A stretch of DNA of 48,870 nucleotides from an uncultured Lachnospiraceae bacterium (GTDB lineage Bacteria > Bacillota > Clostridia > Lachnospirales > Lachnospiraceae): contig CAJUFE010000033.1 in assembly GCA_910585635.1 (NCBI GenBank), positions 1-48,870 of the forward strand, written 5' to 3'. The translations under genes and the position numbers were made by a program. The notes under the pieces are model-generated. The model ran no database searches. It was given only the letters and a program-made list of their open reading frames with translations, and was not told the DNA's origin. Every line of letters begins with the position of its first letter. The first letter of the stretch is position 1. Of the stretch, positions 22,627-31,384 are shown piece by piece.

Positions 22627-24678
22627 ATGACGACCAAGCAACTCTACTATCTGGTCACGATCGCCGATGCCGCAAGCTTATCACGGGCGGCCCAGGTCTT
22701 AAAGATCTCACAGCCTGCTCTGAGCCGCTTTTTATCGGAATACGAGGATACCTTGGGCTTCCTCCTGTTCCTGCGCTATAAGCGGCAGCTGACCCCCACC
22801 GCCGTGGGCCGTTATGTCTTAGACTGCGCCCAGAAGATCTTAGACGAGCAGACCCGCATGCTCCAGAGCCTGCGCGCCTTAGAGGATAGCAAACGCTCCC
22901 TGATCCGGCTGGCCACAGCGCCGGACCGGGGCGCGATCATCTACAGCCGCATCTATAAGCCCTTTTCCAGGCGGTATCCGGATATCGCCCTTTCCCTGAC
23001 CGAGCTCTATGCCAGTGAACAGATCGGCGCCGTCCAGCACGGCCAGATCGATCTGGCCATCGGGGCCGGACCAGTCTCGGATAAGGTGGCCGATCTGCCT
23101 TTCGCCTATGAAGAGCTCCTGGTCTCGCTCCCAGTCTCTCATCCGCTGTCTGCCCGGGACCGCATCCGGCTCATCGAGCTTAAGGATACGCCCTTCGTCC
23201 TCCAAGGACCGCGGCACAGCATCCGGATCCTGGCAGAGGAGCTGTTTAAAGAAGCCGGTTTCAGCCCCGTGGTCACCTTTGAGTCCAATGATGTCATCCT
23301 GGTGGATCACATGATGCATCAGGCCGTAGGCGCGGGGCTGGTCTCCCAGGCCCACGTCATCCCCTGCGATGAACTGGTCTATCTTCCTTTGGACCCGCCT
23401 GTGTTCCAGACCCTGCATATCCGCTATCCCCTGGGCCATACCCTGACCGGGCCGGAGCGCTATCTGGCCGGGCTCCTCATGCGGGAACGCCTGGCAGATC
23501 CACGCTACCGGAAAAATCCGCTGGCCGAGGCCCAGGCGATGATGGCGGACGTAGACCTGCCGCTCTCCGGACATCCCCCGCGCGCCGTCCCCACACCCGA
23601 TACACGCCCGGCCCAGCTCCCTGCGGATCCTGACGCGCAGGGCCGGATCCCGTCCCTGATGCCTGCGGATCCTGACGCACAGGGCCAAAAGTTGGCTTGG
23701 GCAGGCGCGGGCCACCCTGCGCCGTCTCCGGTCAGCTTGAGCACGCCTCTCCTTAAATATATCGTCGCGATCGTAGACGAGAAAAGCCTGACCAGAGCAG
23801 CCGAACGCTTTTACCTGTCCCAGCCTGCCCTCTCCCGCTATCTGCGCAATACCGAGGATATGCTCTGTACCCAGCTGTTCACCCGGGTCCATAATAAGCT
23901 CCAGCCCACCAATGCCGGCAAGGTCTTCGCCAATTTTGCCCGCAACATGCTCCAGATCGACAAGGAGATGATGGAGCATATCCGGGCCTATCAAGAAGGA
24001 CACGGGGGCGGCGTTTACTTACAGTGCGAGCCATCCCTGGCCGATCAGGTCCGCTGCCAGGTCATCCCCGCGTTCCACAAGCTGCACCCGGATGTCCGGC
24101 TCCACGTGATCGAAAACGACCTGGAGACGATCAAGGACGCGCTGTTGAACGCGTCCGCCGACTACGGGCTCTATCTTTCCTGTGAAGAGGAGCATCCCAT
24201 CCTGGACTGTCGGCTCATCGCAGAAAGCGAGCTGGTCTACTGCGCCTGCTCTGGGGAGGGTCTCGTCCCGCCATGCTCCGGTCCTCAGGGACTCCCGCTA
24301 TGCCCCATTCCGGAAAAGCTCCCGCTGCTCCCCGGCCCAGAGAAGCTCCCTCCGCGCCCTATGCTGCTTTCAGCGCCGGGGACCGCGCTCCGCCGGGAGC
24401 AGGACGCACTCTGCGATGCGATGTTCACAGAGCCTCCCCAGATCCTCTGTGAAGGCCAGCTCTCCGTTTTAAAGGCCTTAGCCGAGCTGGGGAGCGGGGA
24501 TACGATCCTGCCTCTCCAACTCCTGGGGCCTCTCGCACGGTCCCGCTGCACGCCTTTCACCCCAGGGCGTTACCTCCATCTGGTCAAGGTCCATCATCCA
24601 GGATACCGGCTCCCTCCGTCTGTGACAGACCTGGCCCATATCCTGGATGATGTCTTCGGGACCTATTTTCAGACCTGA
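22627..24678 (+). CDS. Double LysR-type transcriptional regulator (two full LysR units in one chain)
   Basis: 683 residues, about twice a normal LysR protein. Unit 1: winged helix-turn-helix TKQLYYLVTIADAASLSRAAQVLKISQPALSRFL (about 3-62) and effector domain (about 92-290). A Pro/Ala/Asp linker (about 300-372) with a duplicated PADPDAQG. Unit 2: second helix-turn-helix LLKYIVAIVDEKSLTRAAERFYLSQPALSRYL (about 374-433) and a second effector domain (about 460-683) interrupted by a Pro-rich stretch (PEKLPLLPGPEKLPPRP). Both HTHs keep the SQPALSR recognition helix. AAAGGAGG 6 bases before 22627 sets the start. Divergent from GH28 and convergent with an ABC importer, so it probably controls pectin use. 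LysR proteins normally work as tetramers; one chain here supplies two DNA-binding heads. Confidence 0.92.
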   Translation: MTTKQLYYLVTIADAASLSRAAQVLKISQPALSRFLSEYEDTLGFLLFLRYKRQLTPTAVGRYVLDCAQKILDEQTRMLQSLRALEDSKRSLIRLATAPDRGAIIYSRIYKPFSRRYPDIALSLTELYASEQIGAVQHGQIDLAIGAGPVSDKVADLPFAYEELLVSLPVSHPLSARDRIRLIELKDTPFVLQGPRHSIRILAEELFKEAGFSPVVTFESNDVILVDHMMHQAVGAGLVSQAHVIPCDELVYLPLDPPVFQTLHIRYPLGHTLTGPERYLAGLLMRERLADPRYRKNPLAEAQAMMADVDLPLSGHPPRAVPTPDTRPAQLPADPDAQGRIPSLMPADPDAQGQKLAWAGAGHPAPSPVSLSTPLLKYIVAIVDEKSLTRAAERFYLSQPALSRYLRNTEDMLCTQLFTRVHNKLQPTNAGKVFANFARNMLQIDKEMMEHIRAYQEGHGGGVYLQCEPSLADQVRCQVIPAFHKLHPDVRLHVIENDLETIKDALLNASADYGLYLSCEEEHPILDCRLIAESELVYCACSGEGLVPPCSGPQGLPLCPIPEKLPLLPGPEKLPPRPMLLSAPGTALRREQDALCDAMFTEPPQILCEGQLSVLKALAELGSGDTILPLQLLGPLARSRCTPFTPGRYLHLVKVHHPGYRLPPSVTDLAHILDDVFGTYFQT

Positions 24679-24737
24679 CCCACAGTCTCTTACCGCGCCA
24701 GCCTCTTGCCACGCGGCCTCTTTTCTGCACCAGCCTC

Positions 24738-26174
24738 TTACCGCGCCAGCTCCTCCGCCAGCCCGTCTAAGACCATCTGGGCGCAGGACGCGGAGTCGCT
24801 CTGCCCATAGCTGGACAGCTGCAGGGCATTGTAAAAGGTCCCGTCCGCCCCGGTGAAGGAGCTGCGCTCGAAGGTCTTATCCATGGGGAAGCCGCCCCAA
24901 GCGATCGCCTTCGCATTGGCCTCCGCCACCTGGCTGCCCGACAGATCCAGCATCGCCAGGCCCTTCTGGTTCGCCGGGACGCCGCGGGTGTCCCCCAGGG
25001 TGGTCACCCCATCCTCCTCCGCTACCAGGAACTGGATCAGCGCGGCGGCCTCCGCCGGATGCTCTGTTGTGGCGCTGATCCCGAAGGCCTGGTTCACCTT
25101 GATGAACCCGCCGTTATAGTCGCCCATCTTGACATAGTCGCCCACGACGAACTCACCGTCCTCTACCGCCTGGGCGTGCTTGACCACAGAGGTATCATAT
25201 AAGAAGATCCCGGCATAATGTCCGTCGATCCAATTGATATTGGTATCGATCAGGTCCGCGCCGTCACCGGCGATCTTCTCCAGAGAGGGGATCACATGTC
25301 CTTCCTCCAGAGACTGTAAAAAGTCAAAGCCCTCGGCGATCTCCTCCTGGGTATACTGAGGCACGTCATCCTTCACCCAATCCTTCCCATACTTGCTCTG
25401 GAGATAATACACCATTAGGAACGCCCGGTCCAGCTCCTTGGTCACCAGGGGATAATAGGCCGGGTCGTAGGCCTCAAAGCTTTTCCCCGCCGCCATCAGC
25501 TCCTCCAGGGTAGTGGGGATCTCCACCCCGATCTTGTCAAAGGTGGTCTTGTTCCAGCAGAACACCCGTCCTGTATTGCTGACCGGGATCGCGTTCAGCT
25601 TTCCGCCTATGGTAAAGACCGCCTTATCCTTTTCCGTATACGCCTCCAGATCCAGGATATCCGATACCTTGTTCAGATCGTAAAAATTATCCCCGTCCGG
25701 CGAATAGGTGGGCACCCAGCTCCAGTCCAGCTGCATCACATCCGCCGCGTTGCCTGACCGGACCCCCAGGGCCACCTTCTCCTCGTGTCCCGTAAAGGAT
25801 TCGTATTCTGGCGCTACGGTGATGTTGGGGTATTTTTCCTGGAACTTCTCGATCGCGGCCAGGGTGGCCTGGTGGCGGGAATCCCCGCCCCACCAGTTCA
25901 TGCGGAGGGTGATCGGGGTCTCTGTATCCACCTGCAACCCCTCTGCCTGAGCCGGAGCTGCCGTGGCGCTATCGCCTCCGGCCCCTTCCGTCCCCTCTGC
26001 CGCCGCGTCCGATCCCGCTCCGGCAGCCTGGGGCTGTGGGCTCTCCGCCCCGGCCCCTTCCTTCGCGGTGGGCATGCACCCGGCCAGAGATACCGCCATC
26101 ATCCCGGCCAGCAGGGCGGCGATCCCTCTTTTTTTCTTTGTCTTTTTCATCATCTTCTCCATCATCTTTTCCAT
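24738..26174 (-). CDS. Sugar ABC importer: solute-binding lipoprotein
   Basis: Captures an oligosaccharide outside the cell for the two permeases upstream. 478 residues: basic start (MEKMMEKMMKKTKKKRG), hydrophobic stretch and lipobox SLAGC, then an acidic/Ala-Gly-rich tether and a type-1 solute-binding fold (ITLRMNWWGGDSRHQATLAAIEKFQEKYPNITVAPEYESFTGHEEKV; NAADVMQLDWSWV). This matches the extracellular solute-binding protein family 1. It is the last gene of its operon. Convergent with the double-LysR gene, 59 bases apart, with a short CTCTTACCGCGCCAGC repeat around the junction. Confidence 0.93.
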   Translation of the reverse strand: MEKMMEKMMKKTKKKRGIAALLAGMMAVSLAGCMPTAKEGAGAESPQPQAAGAGSDAAAEGTEGAGGDSATAAPAQAEGLQVDTETPITLRMNWWGGDSRHQATLAAIEKFQEKYPNITVAPEYESFTGHEEKVALGVRSGNAADVMQLDWSWVPTYSPDGDNFYDLNKVSDILDLEAYTEKDKAVFTIGGKLNAIPVSNTGRVFCWNKTTFDKIGVEIPTTLEELMAAGKSFEAYDPAYYPLVTKELDRAFLMVYYLQSKYGKDWVKDDVPQYTQEEIAEGFDFLQSLEEGHVIPSLEKIAGDGADLIDTNINWIDGHYAGIFLYDTSVVKHAQAVEDGEFVVGDYVKMGDYNGGFIKVNQAFGISATTEHPAEAAALIQFLVAEEDGVTTLGDTRGVPANQKGLAMLDLSGSQVAEANAKAIAWGGFPMDKTFERSSFTGADGTFYNALQLSSYGQSDSASCAQMVLDGLAEELAR

Positions 26175-26204
26175 CCTTTTCTTTTCCTCCTTCTCTCTTC
26201 CACT

Positions 26205-27053
26205 CTACCCCTTTACCCCTCCGGCCGCGATCCCGTCCACAAAGGAATCCTGGGCTAAAAAGAACACCACCAGGGACGGGATGATCGCGATCAGGGACAT
26301 GGCCAGCACACGGTTCCATTCAAAGCCCACGTCCGCATCCATAGACATCCGCAGGAAGATCGACACCGGATACTTGGCCACTGTATTGATATAGATCAGT
26401 GGGCCCATAAAATCATTGGACGCCCACATGAACTGAAAGAGCGCACAGGACACGATCGACGGCTTCAGCATGGGTACGATCACGTACCACAGCCGCTGCA
26501 TGATCCCACACCCGTCGATCTGAGCCGCCTCCTCTAATTCCCTGGGGATCCCCCGCAGGAACTGGATCTGCATATAGACGAAATAGGTGTCTGCCGCCAG
26601 CAGCGAGGGGACCACGATCGGCAGATAGGAATCCAGCCACCCCATCTGGTCGAAAAGGATGTACTGGGGCACATTTAAGACCACCTGGGGCAAGAACAAG
26701 GTGGATAAAAGGACCGCAAAGGAAAATTTCTTCCCCGGAAAATCGAACCGTGCGAACCCGTAAGCCGTCACCGTGGAGGACACCACTGTGAAAAGGACCT
26801 TGGGCAGCACGAACTTATAGGTATTGAACATAAAGTACAAAAGGTTCATGCCCTGGTAGCCCGCGAACCCCCGGATATACCCATCCAGGGTCGGCGACTT
26901 GGGGATGAACCCCACGCCGGAAAAGATCTGCTGGTTGGTCATGAAAGAAGCGCCCACCATCCAGATCAGGGGATAGACCATGAACATCCCCACCACGATC
27001 AGGACCACATAGCGAAGGACCGTCTGGACCCGCCCTCTCATCTCTCTTGTCAT
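26205..27053 (-). CDS. Sugar ABC importer: MalG-type permease
   Basis: 282 residues with six membrane helices and the binding-protein-dependent permease loop EEAAQIDGCGIMQRLWYVIVPMLKPS (EAA-x3-G-x9-I-x-LP pattern), plus a TRGM-like N-terminus as in MalG-type subunits. It lies 30 bases upstream of the lipoprotein gene and 6 bases after the partner permease. No ATPase gene is present, so a shared MsmK-like ATPase elsewhere must power it; that is known for many Firmicutes sugar importers. Confidence 0.94.
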   Translation of the reverse strand: MTREMRGRVQTVLRYVVLIVVGMFMVYPLIWMVGASFMTNQQIFSGVGFIPKSPTLDGYIRGFAGYQGMNLLYFMFNTYKFVLPKVLFTVVSSTVTAYGFARFDFPGKKFSFAVLLSTLFLPQVVLNVPQYILFDQMGWLDSYLPIVVPSLLAADTYFVYMQIQFLRGIPRELEEAAQIDGCGIMQRLWYVIVPMLKPSIVSCALFQFMWASNDFMGPLIYINTVAKYPVSIFLRMSMDADVGFEWNRVLAMSLIAIIPSLVVFFLAQDSFVDGIAAGGVKG

Positions 27054-27059
27054 CCTCTT

Positions 27060-27950
27060 CTACCTCCCATCCTCGTCTGAATAATAGACCCAGTACTTCT
27101 GGCTGATAAAGGAGACGGCCGTGAGGGTCATGATGATCAAGAACAGCAGCCACGCGATCGCGCTGGCCATGCCCATCTCGTAATTCCGGAACGCGTTATT
27201 ATACACCAGCAGGGATACCAGCGTGGTAGCGCGCAGCGGGCCGCCCTGGGTGATGATAAAGGGTCCGTTGAACTCCTGGAACTTATTGCACAGCTGGGTG
27301 ACGAAATTGTAGAAGATCACCGGGGTGATCAGCGGCACGGTGATGGAAAAGAACTGGCGGACCTTTCCGGCCCCATCGATGGACGCCGCCTCATATAAGT
27401 CCTCCGAAACGCCTTTTAACGCCGCCAGGAAGATCACCATGGGCGAACCGAACTGCCAGATCCGCAGAAGGACGATGACCCAAAAGGCCCCGTCCGGGTC
27501 CCCCAGCCAGTTAAAGGGCTCCATCCCGATCTTGGACAGGAGCATGTTTATCAGGCCCTCGGTCTTGAACAAAAACCGCCACAATACCGCGATCGACACG
27601 GATCCGCCTAAGATCGACGGGATGTAGTAGGCCGTGCGGAAAAAGTTCACCCCTTTTATCTTCGTGTTCAGGATATAGGCGATGAACAGGGCAAAGCCCA
27701 GCTCCAGGGGCACCGTCAGGAACGCGTACTTAAAGGTCTGGACAAAGGCCCGCATGATCAGCGGGTCCTTCAGGATCTTGACGTAATTGCCCAGCCCCAG
27801 AAATGTGGGGGTCTTGAACAGGTTGTAGTCGTGGAAGCTGTACACCAGCGATGACAAAAACGGATAACACTTGAACAGCAAGAACCCCAGCCACCAGGGC
27901 AAGATCAGATAAAGCCCTGCATACTTTTTTTGGCGCGCTTTGGATCTCAT
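27060..27950 (-). CDS. Sugar ABC importer: MalF-type permease
   Basis: 296 residues. Starts MRSKARQKKYAGLYLILPWWLGFLLFKCYPF and carries the EAA loop YEAASIDGAGKVRQFFSITVPLITP. The ATG at 27950 is used because GGGAGGAG lies 7 bases upstream; the frame is open to 27983. First gene of the permease-permease-lipoprotein operon, with the promoter at 27979-28007. Confidence 0.94.
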   Translation of the reverse strand: MRSKARQKKYAGLYLILPWWLGFLLFKCYPFLSSLVYSFHDYNLFKTPTFLGLGNYVKILKDPLIMRAFVQTFKYAFLTVPLELGFALFIAYILNTKIKGVNFFRTAYYIPSILGGSVSIAVLWRFLFKTEGLINMLLSKIGMEPFNWLGDPDGAFWVIVLLRIWQFGSPMVIFLAALKGVSEDLYEAASIDGAGKVRQFFSITVPLITPVIFYNFVTQLCNKFQEFNGPFIITQGGPLRATTLVSLLVYNNAFRNYEMGMASAIAWLLFLIIMTLTAVSFISQKYWVYYSDEDGR

Positions 27951-27978
27951 AGGATATCTCCTCCCTTCTTTGCTTATG

Positions 27979-28007
27979 AGCATAAAGCAAAAGCCGGGTC
28001 CTCACAA
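27979..28007 (-). promoter_or_regulatory. Promoter of the first ABC importer operon
   Basis: Minus strand: TTGTGA (28002-28007), 17-base spacer, TATGCT (27979-27984). Just upstream at 28028-28045 is the palindrome ATAACA-CTTT-TGTTAT, a possible operator. Confidence 0.65.
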
Positions 28008-28120
28008 TCGCCAAAGTCTTATCCTTTTCATAACACTTTTGTTATAGATGATCCATAGGACCGACGGCACCACAGCTCTATGCGCCGACGGCAAGCCTCC
28101 ATCGTTCAAAGACACAAAAT

Positions 28121-28158
28121 GGACCGCCACAGTCTCTCCGATGATCCTGCGGCGGTCC
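28121..28158 (-). terminator. Terminator-like hairpin after the esterase gene
   Basis: Stem GGACCGCCACAG (28121-28132) with CTGCGGCGGTCC (28147-28158), 11 of 12 pairs, 10 bases after the esterase stop, followed on the minus strand by ATTTTGTGTCTTT. The T-run is weak, so partial readthrough into the next importer operon is possible. Confidence 0.6.
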
Positions 28159-28168
28159 CACCTAAAAG

Positions 28169-29377
28169 TCATCCGCGACCGCTGCTTTTGCGCGGCGTCC
28201 ACAGATCTGCCCTGGCCGAGTGAGCATCTTTGCAGTCGTGCATCCTTATCTCATAAGGCACATCTTCCTGCAGGACGATGCTCCCCTCCAGAAATCTCAT
28301 AGCCTCCTCTAAGTTCTCCGGATGGAACTGATGCCCGCCCGGGCAGACCTCATGATAGACCCTCTCCCCCGCCCCCAGTCGATCGTATACCCGTCTCAGG
28401 ATCTCCACCTGCTCATAAACATTTTCCATCCCCCGATGCCCGTTCAGCCGGTCCTCCCGACAAGACTGGATCCACAATGGCCGGGGCGCGATCATGCTGG
28501 CGATATCCCCCATGTCGAAGTGCTCCAGCAGATGAGGGACATAATTACAGGAGCAGTTCTCGTTCATCCGGATCAGCGAATCCCGGATCCCGTACAGATA
28601 GCCGCTGATGAGAGCTCCCCGGATCCGCTCATCCAATGCCGTCAGATATAGGGCCTGCATCCCGCCGCTGGAAAAGCCGCAGACATAGATGTGCTCCCCG
28701 TCCCAACCCTTCCGCGAAACGATATAGTCCACCAACCGCATCAGGTCCCAGCAGGCCATCCCCAGGAAGGTGATCCCCAAAAACGCCCCCATGTGGGTCA
28801 GTTCCGTACACTCGCACTTGATCGCCTCCGGCAGGGCCAGGGTATGCTCCACACGGCTCTTCCGCTCCCCAAAGCCCCGCATATCCGGACAGACTGCCAC
28901 ATATCCCAGCCTGGCGATCCGCCTTCCATAATCCCAATGGTAATGCTCGATCTTCTCCATCACAGCCGGATACTCATAGCATCCGGCCACACTATATTTC
29001 CCATAGCCCTTATGTCCGTGGGGGCAGAGGACCACCGGCGTTCTCTCATGGCTCCCCGCAGGCCGGAGGATATAAGCGGTGAGCCACACCCCCGGCTCCG
29101 TCTGGATCCGCAGATGCTCCCGCAGGATATGGTCCTCTAGCTCCACCACCTCGTCGGTCACGGCCTCCGCTCCCGGGGCAGGCTCCATCCTGGATAACCC
29201 TAAAAGCTCGCCTAAAAGCCGGACCGCCCCTTCCCGCCATCCTCCAAACTCCGCCCCGGTCTCTCCCGAAAAGGCGTCCTGCCTCGCCCGGACTCCTGCC
29301 CGCAAAAGCATCGGCTCCAGCACCGGGTAGACCGTCCTGATCTTCGGGAGCTGCTGTCTTTCTTGATATCGATCCAT
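28169..29377 (-). CDS. Alpha/beta-hydrolase, acetyl-esterase-like
   Basis: 402 residues. An alpha/beta-hydrolase with TPVVLCPHGHKGYGKY (oxyanion region), GYVAVCPDMRGFGER, the nucleophile elbow CGFSSGGMQAL, and the catalytic His in CPGGHQFHPEN. It resembles the large esterase/dienelactone-hydrolase-like proteins of carbohydrate clusters; deacetylation of pectic sugars is inference. GTG at 29380 and ATG at 29377 are adjacent; the ATG is preferred. No signal peptide, so it works in the cytosol on imported substrates. Last gene of the second importer operon. Confidence 0.85.
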   Translation of the reverse strand: MDRYQERQQLPKIRTVYPVLEPMLLRAGVRARQDAFSGETGAEFGGWREGAVRLLGELLGLSRMEPAPGAEAVTDEVVELEDHILREHLRIQTEPGVWLTAYILRPAGSHERTPVVLCPHGHKGYGKYSVAGCYEYPAVMEKIEHYHWDYGRRIARLGYVAVCPDMRGFGERKSRVEHTLALPEAIKCECTELTHMGAFLGITFLGMACWDLMRLVDYIVSRKGWDGEHIYVCGFSSGGMQALYLTALDERIRGALISGYLYGIRDSLIRMNENCSCNYVPHLLEHFDMGDIASMIAPRPLWIQSCREDRLNGHRGMENVYEQVEILRRVYDRLGAGERVYHEVCPGGHQFHPENLEEAMRFLEGSIVLQEDVPYEIRMHDCKDAHSARADLWTPRKSSGRG

Positions 29378-29439
29378 CACTCTTCCATCCCATATCTTTA
29401 TGATACTTTTCTATACTCTTCCATGTGATACCTGTGACG

Positions 29440-29490
29440 ATCCGGACACCCTGGACTGTTAAGCCATCCGGCCATTGAAGACCGATAGCC
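29440..29490. repeat. Degenerate fragment of the dispersed element, copy F
   Basis: ACCCTGGACTGTTAAGCC then ATCCGGCCATTGAAGACCG follows the layout of copy E (ACCCTGAACTATTACGGC, ATCCGGCCATTGGAGATCG). It lies in the 117-base gap between the esterase and the upstream permease. Confidence 0.6.
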
Positions 29491-29494
29491 TCCT

Positions 29495-30319
29495 TCATTT
29501 GACCGCACTGTCCATGGCGCCCTGGACAAAATACTTCTGCAGGCACAGGTACAGCACCACCACTGGCAGCATGCCGATCACCGCCACCGCGGCCGCGCCG
29601 CCGTAGTCGGAGCTGGTGGTGGAAAAATAGCCGCTGACCACCTGTGTGACCGTGAACATGGTCTTTTTCTGCAGCACATAATGGGTGAACAGATAATTGT
29701 TCCAGATGTTCACCCCCTGCATGATGATCACCGTCACGGTGACCGGCTTGAGCTGGGGCAAGATCACATGGAAAAAGGTGGCCAGATGGCCTGCCCCGTC
29801 GATCGCTGCCGCCTCGTCCAGCTCCACAGGGATCGTGGCGATAAAATTGGCATACAAGTAGACCGACATGGGGACCCCAAAGGTGGATAGGATCAGGATG
29901 ATCCCCCAGTAGGTAGAGATCGCGCCGATCCTGGACAGGATGGAATACACACCCACTAAGACCGTCAGGGGCGTGATCATCATGATGCCCATGAAGACCT
30001 TGCGGATCCATTCGTTCCACTTGCTCTGCACCCTTGCCAGGGGGTAGGCCGCCAGGCTCCCCACCACCACGATCACCAGCAGAGAGCCGATGATGATGAT
30101 CACATTGTTCTTGATCGCCAGCAGGATCTGGCCATTTTTCAAGACCGCGATATAATGATCCAGGTACAAAGAGTCTGGCAGCGCCAGCCTGGACCGCAGA
30201 TCGGTCTTCGGCTTAAAGGACAGCATGAGGATGATATAAAAGGGGAACAGATAGACCAGGCAAAGGAATGCCGACAGGATCCAGGATACGATGTTATCCC
30301 TGCTCTTCTTTTTCTTCAT
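29495..30319 (-). CDS. Second sugar ABC importer: MalG-type permease
   Basis: 274 residues, six helices, with the EAA loop LDEAAAIDGAGHLATFFHVILPQLKPV. It overlaps the preceding permease by 4 bases (ATGA-type junction), giving coupled translation. Same strand and operon as the lipoprotein gene at 31385-32776. Confidence 0.94.
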   Translation of the reverse strand: MKKKKSRDNIVSWILSAFLCLVYLFPFYIILMLSFKPKTDLRSRLALPDSLYLDHYIAVLKNGQILLAIKNNVIIIIGSLLVIVVVGSLAAYPLARVQSKWNEWIRKVFMGIMMITPLTVLVGVYSILSRIGAISTYWGIILILSTFGVPMSVYLYANFIATIPVELDEAAAIDGAGHLATFFHVILPQLKPVTVTVIIMQGVNIWNNYLFTHYVLQKKTMFTVTQVVSGYFSTTSSDYGGAAAVAVIGMLPVVVLYLCLQKYFVQGAMDSAVK

Positions 30320-31182
30320 GACAGCTCCTGCTCCTTCCTTCTGAAATAGCCATTGGCAGCATTGGCCACCACCATGATAAAGAGAAAACTAAAGATCCCC
30401 AGTGCCGCCGCGTACCCAGCCTTTTCCGAAGAAAAATATTCGTTGGCGATCAAGGTGGACAGGGAATGGGAACCCTTGGCAGGTCCCCCTCCTGTCAGCG
30501 CCACGATCAGCTCATACAGCTTCAGGCCGCCGATCAGGTTCAATACGATCGCGCTGGCTGTGGAAGGCAGGAGCAGGGGCCAGGTGATATACGTAAACTT
30601 CTGCCAAGCGCTGGCCCGGTCCAATGCGGCCGCCTCATAATAATACCTGGGGATCCCCTGGAGGCCTGCCATGAAGATGATCATAGAATTTCCCACGAAC
30701 TGCCAGACGTTCACCAAGGTGATGATGATCACCGCCGAAGTCTTATCCGAGAGCCAGTCCACCGGCCCGGCCCCGAAGAGAGCCAGCAGATCGTTCAGCG
30801 CGCCGTGATCATACTGGAAGATAAAATACATCACATACCCCATGATCAGATTGGAGATCAGCACCGGCAGATAGACGATCGTGCGCACCAGATCCCGCCC
30901 GGGAAAGTCATGGTTTAAAAAGACCGCCAGCGCAAGTCCCAGGATGCCGTTCAAGACCGTGCTGGCAAAGCCATAGACCATGGTATTGCCCAGGGTCCGG
31001 TAAAAACCGGCATCCGTGAACATACGCACATAGTTTTTGATCCCCACAAAGGTCATATCAGCGGAATAGCCGTTCCACTTGTGCAGCGAGATATAAAACG
31101 CGTTGGCAAAGGGATAGGCCACAAAGAACAGGACCAGGAGCAGGGCCGGGATATAAAACAGGTTAAAGCTTTTTTTCTTCAT
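30316..31182 (-). CDS. Second sugar ABC importer: MalF-type permease
   Basis: 288 residues. KKKSFNLFYIPALLLVLFFVAYPFANAF at the start and the EAA loop YYEAAALDRASAWQKFTYITWPLLLPS. In the loop the usual Gly is replaced (ALDRAS for AxxDGAS), a small deviation from the consensus. Follows the lipoprotein gene by 202 bases. Confidence 0.93.
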   Translation of the reverse strand: MKKKSFNLFYIPALLLVLFFVAYPFANAFYISLHKWNGYSADMTFVGIKNYVRMFTDAGFYRTLGNTMVYGFASTVLNGILGLALAVFLNHDFPGRDLVRTIVYLPVLISNLIMGYVMYFIFQYDHGALNDLLALFGAGPVDWLSDKTSAVIIITLVNVWQFVGNSMIIFMAGLQGIPRYYYEAAALDRASAWQKFTYITWPLLLPSTASAIVLNLIGGLKLYELIVALTGGGPAKGSHSLSTLIANEYFSSEKAGYAAALGIFSFLFIMVVANAANGYFRRKEQELS

Positions 31183-31384
31183 ATCGGTTCTAAGTTCTCC
31201 TTACTTTGACGGTATCAGGTGCTGACAGCATCGGATCCTTGGGGAAGAACGGCCGCCCACCCGGATCCGGGCGGCAGCCATCATCCATGTACGACCAGTG
31301 TACTGTCTTGTCCACTTTCAGCCAGATGATGCCGAATGGATCTTCAGCCTGCAAGGCGGCTGAACGAGGCGGCACCCCCTGCGG
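31183..31384 (-). other. Intercistronic gap with GC-rich hairpin between lipoprotein and permease genes
   Basis: Contains the stem GCCGCCC/GGGCGGC (31252-31275) with no T-run. In sugar-importer operons such stems between the binding-protein and permease genes often protect the upstream mRNA and raise the binding-protein level; this use here is inference. A 61-codon ORF on the same strand (31190-31375) has no ribosome site and is not called. Confidence 0.5.

Noticed and set aside
22879..24003. 374-codon minus-strand ORF opposite the double-LysR gene
   Set aside because: The plus frame has two recognisable HTH domains and an AAAGGAGG start; the antisense frame has no family motif.
28002..28202. 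66-codon minus-strand ORF after the esterase gene
   Set aside because: It translates the terminator-like stem and the importer promoter region and has no ribosome site.
31190..31375. 61-codon minus-strand ORF between lipoprotein and permease
   Set aside because: No ribosome site, spans the GC-rich stem, no recognisable family; kept only as gap content.
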